A stretch of 5,021 nucleotides of DNA. Source: Acidilobaceae archaeon. GTDB lineage: Archaea; Thermoproteota; Thermoprotei_A; Sulfolobales; Acidilobaceae. The notes below the pieces were generated by a model. The model searched no databases. It was not told the origin of the DNA and saw nothing but the letters and a program-made list of their open reading frames with translations. Position 1 is the stretch's first letter, and the number at the start of each line of letters is the position of its first letter. Location of the stretch: the NCBI GenBank assembly GCA_027013765.1, contig JALWGG010000285.1, positions 1 to 5,021 of the forward strand, given 5' to 3'. Positions 1-5,021 of the stretch are shown piece by piece. Position numbers and translations under genes: made by a program.

Positions 1-609
1 GTCTATGCCACGCCTATCCCCCCTCCTAATAGCCTCCCGGACCAGCCTTGCAGCCTCATTACCTATCCTAGTCGCAATCCCGCTCCATGGAGCCCCGCCA
101 CCCTGGGGCGCGGCGACTGCTATGGCATCGCTGACAGTCCCCACGGGCCTCGACATGCATCCAAGCAGGAGGTCGGATGACGTTGCAGCCTTGGCCTCGG
201 CCACGGTCTTCAGCATGTCAAGTAGTGCTGGCGGCTTCAGCGGGGCCTTCGAGACGGCCACTATGTTTATCGTCGAGGTCCTCGGGGCCTCATAGACCTC
301 CTCCATGTCTATGCATGCTGGATGGGTCAGGCCGACGGTGGCGAGCAGCCATACACTGCCACCCTCCAACTCTATATAGTCACCCACGTCGACAGCGGTC
401 AGCAGCACTACCGCGTCCCCGACCCCAGCCCTCCTTACAGCGTCTCTTACAAGGTCCTCGACCCCTTCATAGTCTAGGTCCTCCCCCACACTCCTGATTA
501 TAATATGCCTCGACTCCCTCAGCCCGCCATTGACGCCTGTACTAGCTACCAGGTGTACCGCTTCAAGGTCTATCTCAAGTATGTCGCCCCGGACTCTAAC
601 CCTAGCCAC
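1..609 (-). CDS. cbiZ: Adenosylcobinamide amidohydrolase CbiZ, C-terminus cut by window edge
   Basis: 203 codons read on the minus strand from GTG at 609-607 to the window edge with no stop. CbiZ removes the aminopropanol arm of adenosylcobinamide, giving adenosylcobyric acid, so that archaea lacking a cobinamide kinase can salvage cobinamide (established for Methanosarcina mazei). Family-like segments seen in order: STGVNGGL (residues 23-30) followed by a basic RESRH stretch, TAVDV (71-75), STINIVAV (112-119), EAKAAT (138-143), GTVSDAIAVAAP (157-168) and SGIATRIG (176-183). CbiZ domains are roughly 200-240 residues, so only a short tail should be missing. The start is fixed by an in-frame TGA at 618-616; GTG 609 is the only usual start codon after it. 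The start overlaps the end of the upstream cobT-like gene by 8 bases (602-609), implying one transcript and probably coupled translation. A purine-rich GAGAGG (625-620) lies 10 bases upstream as a weak ribosome site. The family call is confident; activity is inferred. Confidence 0.88.
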   Translation of the reverse strand, partial: MARVRVRGDILEIDLEAVHLVASTGVNGGLRESRHIIIRSVGEDLDYEGVEDLVRDAVRRAGVGDAVVLLTAVDVGDYIELEGGSVWLLATVGLTHPACIDMEEVYEAPRTSTINIVAVSKAPLKPPALLDMLKTVAEAKAATSSDLLLGCMSRPVGTVSDAIAVAAPQGGGAPWSGIATRIGNEAARLVREAIRRGDRRGID

Positions 610-1648
610 TACCAGTCAGCCTCTCATACTCCCTATATACCGCGTTCTTCACCTCACCCGGCTTATAGCCTGCAGATAACGCCAGGGCCATCGCGCCCCC
701 AGCGCCTACACCCTCCTTGACGTAGCCTTCATCATACATGCGCAACCCCTTGTGGGGGGAGTCGCTGAAGCTTATCCAGGCAGCCACGAGCCCGGCCTTG
801 AACCTATCCGCGATGACCGTTATCCCCCCATCCTCCACTATCCACCTCGTCGTCACTATCGCCACCCTCCCAGTGTCATACCCTAGAGAGTCTAGGATCG
901 CCAGCACGCCACCCATCTGCGTGCCCCCAGCCAGGTATACATTCACACCGTTGTCCAGCGCCGCCGCTGCCATCCCAGCTATAGATACGTGGACGGGGTC
1001 CCCTAGAGCGTCTATGATGCAGAACACGTCTCCACACCTCCTGGCGCGTTCAAGAGCCTTGTCTACAACCCTCCTCTTCAACTCCCTTGGATTATCCTTA
1101 GAGCTGCTACTCACGAGATCCACTCCCTCGACGCCGAGGGCCTCCATGACCGCCGCTGCAGTAGTTGTACCCCCGGGTATGGTCTCCCCGATCATGACCC
1201 CTCTACCCCTGAATAGGGTTTCCCCGAGGGTGTATGACTCCCTATAGATCCTCTCCCCCACACCCTCCTCAAATGCCGGCTCCACGTCTATCCTGCCACC
1301 GGTCCTGGATGATGGTATCACTACGCCTGGCACCTTGAGCCTGTGTGCGAGGCCTGAGTCGACCAGGAGTATGGGGTGCCTGGTTAGGGATAGCGAGGAC
1401 CTCGTCACCACGGCTGGCGTGGGGAGCCCCTCGGGGGATACTGGTATTACTGGCAGGGTTACTGGCTTCCCGGTGGCAAGGTACTCTAGGTCGAGTGTTG
1501 GGGTGTAGAGCGTGGCCTCGGGGCTAGGCCCGGCTATGCTTATCCCCTCTATCGTGGAGGTCCTCGTCGACCCCCCGACAACTATGAATAGGTCCACGGG
1601 GCCCAGCCCCCGGCCCGATATTGTCTTGAGCCCCTCCCAGCTGGACAC
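602..1648 (-). CDS. cobT: CobT-like nicotinate-nucleotide:dimethylbenzimidazole phosphoribosyltransferase homologue (archaeal TIGR00303/UPF0284 type)
   Basis: 348 residues. Bacterial CobT transfers phosphoribose from nicotinate mononucleotide to a lower-ligand base, giving the alpha-riboside phosphate that becomes the lower loop of cobamides; archaeal homologues are assigned this role mostly by homology. Visible marks: FIVVGGSTRTSTIEG near the N-terminus (21-35), GETIPGGTTTAAAV (154-167) resembling the bacterial CobT Gly/Thr/Ala-rich loop, LAGGTQMGG (239-247), and EGVGAGGAMALAL (312-324). The latter aligns in character with the bacterial EGTGAA segment that holds the catalytic Glu, here Glu312. 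Length of about 350 is normal for the family. The start is GTG at 1648; an in-frame TAG at 1672-1670 rules out a longer form, and no strong ribosome site precedes it, so the mRNA may be leaderless. It is the first gene of a pair with cbiZ, which it overlaps by 8 bases; that neighbour strengthens the cobamide role. The base it activates in this organism is unknown. Confidence 0.87.
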   Translation of the reverse strand: MSSWEGLKTISGRGLGPVDLFIVVGGSTRTSTIEGISIAGPSPEATLYTPTLDLEYLATGKPVTLPVIPVSPEGLPTPAVVTRSSLSLTRHPILLVDSGLAHRLKVPGVVIPSSRTGGRIDVEPAFEEGVGERIYRESYTLGETLFRGRGVMIGETIPGGTTTAAAVMEALGVEGVDLVSSSSKDNPRELKRRVVDKALERARRCGDVFCIIDALGDPVHVSIAGMAAAALDNGVNVYLAGGTQMGGVLAILDSLGYDTGRVAIVTTRWIVEDGGITVIADRFKAGLVAAWISFSDSPHKGLRMYDEGYVKEGVGAGGAMALALSAGYKPGEVKNAVYREYERLTGSG

Positions 1649-1673
1649 GGTATTCAGCCCTATACATGACTAA

Positions 1674-1680
1674 GAGTATA
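1674..1680 (-). promoter_or_regulatory. Candidate TATA-like box for the cobT-cbiZ unit
   Basis: On the minus strand the sequence TATACTC is centred about 29 bases before the GTG start of the cobT-like gene. That distance suits archaeal initiation at or just before the start codon, that is, a leaderless mRNA. No convincing purine-rich BRE is seen upstream of it. This is inference from position and composition only. Confidence 0.3.
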
Positions 1681-1693
1681 CATGCTAATAGGA

Positions 1694-1698
1694 TTTAT
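1694..1698 (+). promoter_or_regulatory. Candidate TATA-like box for the hutG-hutI unit
   Basis: TTTAT, preceded by the purine-containing AATAGGA (1687-1693), which could serve as a BRE. Initiation 25-28 bases downstream would fall near 1721 and leave a leader of about 15 bases before ATG 1736; that leader carries AGGGGG (1722-1727), 8 bases ahead of the ATG. This geometry favours ATG 1736 over ATG 1682 as the start of the ureohydrolase gene. It lies about 20 bases from the opposing candidate box for cobT. Confidence 0.33.
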
Positions 1699-1735
1699 CG
1701 ATGCACGCCCCCATACAACCCAGGGGGCTAGTGGC

Positions 1736-2629
1736 ATGGAGGTATTCACAGAACCCGGAGCCCCGCTGCTAAGGGACCCGGGAGACGTTAGGATACGGGA
1801 TCTCCCAGAGTGTAGCTGGGCCTCGATCGTGGGCATACCATGGGATTGGAGCGTTACGGGGAGGCCTGGGGCCAGGACGGCTCCAGCCCGGATCAGGGGC
1901 TTCCTCTACTCATACACGCCACACAACATATCCCTAGGCGAGCTCGGGTGCAGGCCTAGGGACTGGGGCGACGTCAGGGTGGCCCCGGGGGACTGGGCAG
2001 CGACTAGGGGGAGGATAAGGGAGGCTGCAAGGACGGTGTGGGAGGATGATAGTGTAGCCGTATTCCTCGGAGGCGATCACTCGGTAACGGAGCCCATACT
2101 CGACGCGTTGGACTGGGATGGCCTGGGCCTGGTGGTGCTGGACCACCACTATGACTTGAGGAGCACGAGCGAGGGGCTCACCAGCGGGTCATGGCTGTAC
2201 AACGTCTTATCAAGGAGGAGGATCCCTACACTAGTGATAGGCGTGGGGGACTATGCGAACCCGCCATACCTGAGGAGGAGGGCTGAAGACCTGGGGGTGA
2301 GGGTAGTCCCAGCGTCCGATGCGTTGTCCGAGACCGTATACAACATCATAGACTCGCACCTGGACAATGTTGACAGGGTCTATATAAGCGTGGACATGGA
2401 CCACATAGACCAGGCCTATGCACCAGGAGTCAACTCCCCCGCCGTGCTAGGCATGGACCCCTGGACGACGCTGAAGATCCTACACCATATAACCTCTAGA
2501 GCATCGGTTGTGGGAGTCGATATTGTAGAGGTAACGCCACCCCTGGACCGGGGGGATTCAACGTCTAGGCTGGCGGCGAAGATCGCCTTATACATGCTCC
2601 ACTGGCTGGAGGCTGGTAGGGATGCCTAG
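1736..2629 (+). CDS. hutG: Ureohydrolase (arginase/agmatinase fold), probable formimidoylglutamase HutG
   Basis: 297 residues from ATG 1736 (315 from the alternative ATG 1682). Ureohydrolases use a binuclear metal centre, usually Mn, to split guanidino or formimidoyl groups. All six expected ligands are visible (numbered from ATG 1736): His115 in GGDHS (112-116), Asp136, His138 and Asp140 in DHHYD, and Asp220 and Asp222 in SVDMD. The substrate-side Glu265 in DIVEVTPP and the N-terminal GIPWDWSVTGRPG (33-45) also fit. The usual DAHxD is DHHYD here, and it continues as Leu-Arg, which I recall from formimidoylglutamases more than agmatinases. Overlap by 8 bases with hutI makes formimidoylglutamate the likely substrate, giving glutamate plus formamide. 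Agmatinase or another guanidino hydrolase remains possible. ATG 1736 is preferred because AGGGGG and a TATA-like box sit at suitable distances, and because the 18-residue extension from 1682 would run back over the promoter area. Confidence 0.85.
   Translation: MEVFTEPGAPLLRDPGDVRIRDLPECSWASIVGIPWDWSVTGRPGARTAPARIRGFLYSYTPHNISLGELGCRPRDWGDVRVAPGDWAATRGRIREAARTVWEDDSVAVFLGGDHSVTEPILDALDWDGLGLVVLDHHYDLRSTSEGLTSGSWLYNVLSRRRIPTLVIGVGDYANPPYLRRRAEDLGVRVVPASDALSETVYNIIDSHLDNVDRVYISVDMDHIDQAYAPGVNSPAVLGMDPWTTLKILHHITSRASVVGVDIVEVTPPLDRGDSTSRLAAKIALYMLHWLEAGRDA
2608..2612 (+). promoter_or_regulatory. Ribosome binding site of hutI inside the end of hutG
   Basis: GGAGG lies 9 bases before ATG 2622, inside the last codons of the preceding hydrolase gene. 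It is the clearest Shine-Dalgarno match in the window. It supports ATG 2622 as the hutI start and fits re-initiation on a shared mRNA. Confidence 0.65.
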
Positions 2630-3866
2630 GGCGGATATTGTGGTGTATAGGATCGGGGAGCTTGTATCATTCAACGGTGCCCCCCTATCAAGGGTCAACG
2701 CGGGGAACGCTGGCATACTACACGGCTCAGGGATAGCAGTGAGGGACGGCGTGGTGGTGGAGGTCGGGAGCAGCGACCACATAAAGTGGAAGTACACCAC
2801 GGACGCGCTGCTCGACGCCGAGGGCCTGCTAGTCACGCCGGGGCTCGTGGATATCCATACACACCCAGTATTCACGGGGTCCAGGGCAGACGAGCTTGAG
2901 CTTAAGCTAGAGGGGGTGAGGTATGAGGAGATCCTCGCCAGGGGCGGGGGGATCTATAGGACCATAGAGTCCACCGCCAGGGCCGGTGAAGAGGAGCTCC
3001 TTGAGAGGCTTGAGAAGCTAGCAAGATTCATGATGCATGGCGGGACCACCACGGTTGAGATGAAGACGGGATACGGCCTAGACCTGAACAGGGAGTATAG
3101 GCACCTGGTTATACTCAACAGGTTGAGGGAGAGGACTAGCATAACCATAGTGCCCACGCTACTAGCCCACGTGCCCCCGAGGGAGGGTGATAGGAGATCA
3201 TATGTTGAGGGCTTCAAGGCGCTAGCCTCAAGAGTGGGGATCGAGGGGCTGGCATCATACATAGACGTGTTCTGCGACGAGGGAGCCTTCACCGTAGAGG
3301 AGACGAGGGAGATCATAGGGGCCGGACTCGGCTCCGGCTTGAGGGCCAGGATTCACGCAGACCAGATAAGGTATATAGGGTGCAGCAGTCTAGCCCTCGA
3401 AATGAGGATAGACTCGGTGGAGCACCTTGAGAATACCCCGCCAAGCGGTGTGGAGGCCATAGCAAGGTCTGGCAGCATAGCAGGGCTGCTACCCACAAGC
3501 ATACTATCCATGATGAAGCCCGACAGGCCCCCAGTAGGGGAGCTTAGGAGGAGGGGTGTACCGATCGCCGTGGGGAGTGACTATAATGCTAACAACCAGA
3601 CACCACTGGTGCAGACGGCAGTCCAGGTGGCACCCTACATACTAGGCCTGACCCAGATAGAGGCGCTGGCTGGGGCGACATACATAGCAGCCCACAGCCT
3701 AGGCCTCGCTGATAGGGGTAGGATAGCCCCCGGCATGAGGGCTGACATAATAGCGTGGAGCGTGGGGGACTACAGGGAGATAGGGTATAAGTGGGGATAC
3801 AACATGGTGTGGGGGGTAATAGTAGGTGGAAAACAGGTGGTGTGGGGGGAGGCTACTTACCCTTGA
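2622..3866 (+). CDS. hutI: Imidazolonepropionase HutI
   Basis: 414 residues, the normal family length. It hydrolyses 4-imidazolone-5-propanoate to N-formimidoyl-L-glutamate, the third step of histidine degradation, in the cytoplasm. It is an amidohydrolase-superfamily enzyme: a small N-terminal beta part ending in LLVTPGLVDIHTHPVF (69-84) with metal ligands His79 and His81, then ARGGGIYRTIESTAR (106-120), TVEMKTGYGL (144-153), LLAHVPP (180-186), FCDEGAFT (217-224), ARIHADQ (242-248) with ligand His245, VEHLE (266-270) with His268, and GSDYNAN (318-324) with ligand Asp320. The order and spacing match the HutI family, including the GSDxN segment, rather than dihydroorotase or guanine deaminase. 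ATG 2622 overlaps the hutG stop by 8 bases and has GGAGG at 2608-2612. The C-terminal beta strand pair after TYIAAHSLGL (353-362) is complete. The last 14 bases run over the end of the oppositely oriented hydratase gene. No missing key residue was seen. Confidence 0.95.
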   Translation: MPRADIVVYRIGELVSFNGAPLSRVNAGNAGILHGSGIAVRDGVVVEVGSSDHIKWKYTTDALLDAEGLLVTPGLVDIHTHPVFTGSRADELELKLEGVRYEEILARGGGIYRTIESTARAGEEELLERLEKLARFMMHGGTTTVEMKTGYGLDLNREYRHLVILNRLRERTSITIVPTLLAHVPPREGDRRSYVEGFKALASRVGIEGLASYIDVFCDEGAFTVEETREIIGAGLGSGLRARIHADQIRYIGCSSLALEMRIDSVEHLENTPPSGVEAIARSGSIAGLLPTSILSMMKPDRPPVGELRRRGVPIAVGSDYNANNQTPLVQTAVQVAPYILGLTQIEALAGATYIAAHSLGLADRGRIAPGMRADIIAWSVGDYREIGYKWGYNMVWGVIVGGKQVVWGEATYP

Positions 3867-5021
3867 ACTTAGGCTTCCTCTTCTCCAGGAACGCCGTCAC
3901 ACCCTCGATAACGTCCTCCGTGGAGAATAGTAGTGCGAAGAGGCTCGCCTCCAGGTTCAACCCAGACCATATGCTCGACTCCATCCCAACCTCGACAGCA
4001 TACTTGGCCGCTGCAAGGGCTATCGGGGGCTTCTCAGCCAGCTTCAAGGCTAGAGCCCTCGCCTCCTGCTCCAGCCTCTCCGGCGGGACGACCCTGTCGA
4101 CAAGCCCTATCCTGTAGGCCTCCGCCGCCGGTATCATATCCCCGGTGAATATCATCTCCTTGGCCCTACTCCTACCTACCAGCCTTGGCAGCCTCTGCGT
4201 GCCCCCAGCGCCTGGTATGAATCCAAGGTTTATCTCTGGCTGGCCTAGCATCGCATCCTCAGACGCTATCCTTATATCCCCGGACATTGCTATCTCCAGC
4301 CCGCCTCCCAGCGCGTATCCATGTATTGCGACTATTATCGGCTTTGTCAGGAACTGCATCTTCAGCGTCAGCTCCTGGAACCTCCTTGAGAACTTTAGTA
4401 TATCCACCGGTGTTACCCCGGCGAACGCTGTTACATCCGCCCCCGCGCTGAATGCGCGGCCAGCACCCTTCAGTATTATGACCCTGACATCACTATTCTC
4501 CTCCAGCTCGTCGAGGACCTCCCCCAGCTCCTTGAGTAGCTTGGGGCTTAACGCGTTGAGCTTCTTAGGCCTATTCAGGATCACCCATGCTATGGGCTTC
4601 TCAATCCTGACCAGTATAGTCTCCTTCTCGATCTCCTCTACCTCCTGGTACTCATAGAAGCCCTTGCCCGTCTTCCTTCCAAGCTCTCCCCTATTAACCA
4701 TGTCTAGGAGCAGTGGGTCGGGCTCCAGCTCCCTGGCACCCAGCTCCTCTGAGAGTCTCTTCAACGCGTCTACAACCGCGTCGATCCCGAACTCGTCTGC
4801 ATACTCAAGCACCCCCTTGGGCCAGTTCAACCCTAGCTTTACAGCCTTATCAATATCCTCCTTAGTTGCAACGTCGTTCCTAAGAATCCATGCAGCCTCA
4901 TTGACTGCTGGGGCCACAAGCTTCACGGGATCAACCTTGCCAGCCTTCTCCTTGGGAATGCTTGGCCTCTGATACTTGCCCGGGGCTGGGTCCTCATAGA
5001 AGCCCTTGCCAGCCTTGACCC
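3853..5021 (-). CDS. Fused 3-hydroxyacyl-CoA dehydrogenase/enoyl-CoA hydratase, N-terminus cut by window edge
   Basis: About 389 codons read on the minus strand from the right edge to TAG 3855-3853. The GTG at 4926-4924 is not the start: the frame stays open upstream to 5019, with GKGFYEDPAPGKYQRP near the edge (residues 4-19 from codon 5019), the expected end of a first 3HCDH C-terminal domain. A second such domain follows (about 32-124), ending in GRKTGKGFYEY. The crotonase domain spans about 133-388: oxyanion-hole segment AFSAGADVTAF (189-199), Glu242 in ALGGGLEIA, and Glu262 in GQPEINLGFIPGAGGTQR. The two Glu are 20 apart, as in rat hydratase (144 and 164), so the hydratase half looks active. 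The NAD-binding Rossmann part lies outside the window. The enzyme hydrates enoyl-CoA and oxidises the resulting (S)-3-hydroxyacyl-CoA. In Crenarchaeota such fusions serve the 4-hydroxybutyrate half-cycle or beta-oxidation; which applies here cannot be told. It ends convergently with hutI, overlapping by 14 bases. Confidence 0.93.
   Translation of the reverse strand, partial: VKAGKGFYEDPAPGKYQRPSIPKEKAGKVDPVKLVAPAVNEAAWILRNDVATKEDIDKAVKLGLNWPKGVLEYADEFGIDAVVDALKRLSEELGARELEPDPLLLDMVNRGELGRKTGKGFYEYQEVEEIEKETILVRIEKPIAWVILNRPKKLNALSPKLLKELGEVLDELEENSDVRVIILKGAGRAFSAGADVTAFAGVTPVDILKFSRRFQELTLKMQFLTKPIIVAIHGYALGGGLEIAMSGDIRIASEDAMLGQPEINLGFIPGAGGTQRLPRLVGRSRAKEMIFTGDMIPAAEAYRIGLVDRVVPPERLEQEARALALKLAEKPPIALAAAKYAVEVGMESSIWSGLNLEASLFALLFSTEDVIEGVTAFLEKRKPKFKGK

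Noticed and set aside
5..497. Two overlapping plus-strand open frames at the left edge
   Set aside because: Both are antisense to cbiZ, whose motifs on the minus strand are continuous to the window edge.
738..1247. Long plus-strand open frame inside the cobT-like gene
   Set aside because: It is antisense to a gene with clear family motifs, is rich in Pro/Ser/Thr from the complementary pyrimidine strand, and shows no recognisable domain.
1661..1684. Direct repeat TATACATG at 1661-1668 and 1677-1684 as a possible operator
   Set aside because: The same 8-mer also occurs inside hutG at 2589-2596, and ATA and CAT are common here, so two copies 16 bases apart are weak evidence for a binding site.
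4145..4657. Plus-strand open frame of 170 codons opposite the enoyl-CoA hydratase domain
   Set aside because: Serine- and proline-rich translation typical of the antisense of a conserved gene; the minus-strand hydratase motifs explain the sequence fully.
3853..4926. A stand-alone hydratase gene starting at GTG 4926
   Set aside because: The frame is open upstream to the window end and encodes a matching 3HCDH domain ending, so the gene is longer and cut by the edge.
1..5021. tRNA, rRNA, CRISPR array, insertion sequence or transposase remnants
   Set aside because: No cloverleaf-like segment, regularly spaced repeat, terminal inverted repeat or transposase-like translation was seen; coding genes fill all but about 90 bases.

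Overview
The window is almost wholly coding and reads as chromosomal DNA of a thermophilic crenarchaeon, most likely from the Desulfurococcales/Acidilobales range. Evidence for this is the heavy use of AGG for Arg and ATA for Ile, GTG starts, purine-rich coding strands in every gene, very short or negative gene spacing, and a fused 3-hydroxyacyl-CoA dehydrogenase/enoyl-CoA hydratase typical of that group. Species cannot be fixed from sequence reading alone. No mobile element, RNA gene or CRISPR array was seen.

Left arm (1-1648, minus strand): a two-gene corrinoid salvage unit. A CobT-like protein of the archaeal TIGR00303/UPF0284 type (602-1648) is followed, with an 8-base overlap, by a CbiZ-type adenosylcobinamide amidohydrolase (1-609, C-terminus beyond the left edge). 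CbiZ converts adenosylcobinamide to adenosylcobyric acid, so salvaged incomplete corrinoids can re-enter synthesis. The CobT family prepares the lower-ligand nucleotide that is attached late in cobamide assembly.

Centre (about 1649-1735): a short divergent intergenic stretch with back-to-back TATA-like boxes, then a plus-strand pair for the end of histidine catabolism. These are an arginase/agmatinase-fold hydrolase, best read as formimidoylglutamase HutG (1736-2629, possibly from 1682), and imidazolonepropionase HutI (2622-3866), again overlapping by 8 bases. HutI opens the imidazolone ring to give N-formimidoyl-L-glutamate; HutG would split this to glutamate and formamide. HutH and HutU, needed upstream, are not in the window.

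Right arm (3853-5021, minus strand): the C-terminal part of the fused dehydrogenase/hydratase, running off the right edge. It ends convergently with hutI and overlaps it by 14 bases. It would act in beta-oxidation or, in an autotroph, in crotonyl-CoA to acetoacetyl-CoA conversion of the 4-hydroxybutyrate half-cycle.

I see no undescribed system here. The points most worth checking are the substrate of the ureohydrolase, the archaeal CobT-CbiZ pairing, the tightly packed divergent promoter with an uncertain hutG start, and the antisense overlap of two convergent metabolic genes.
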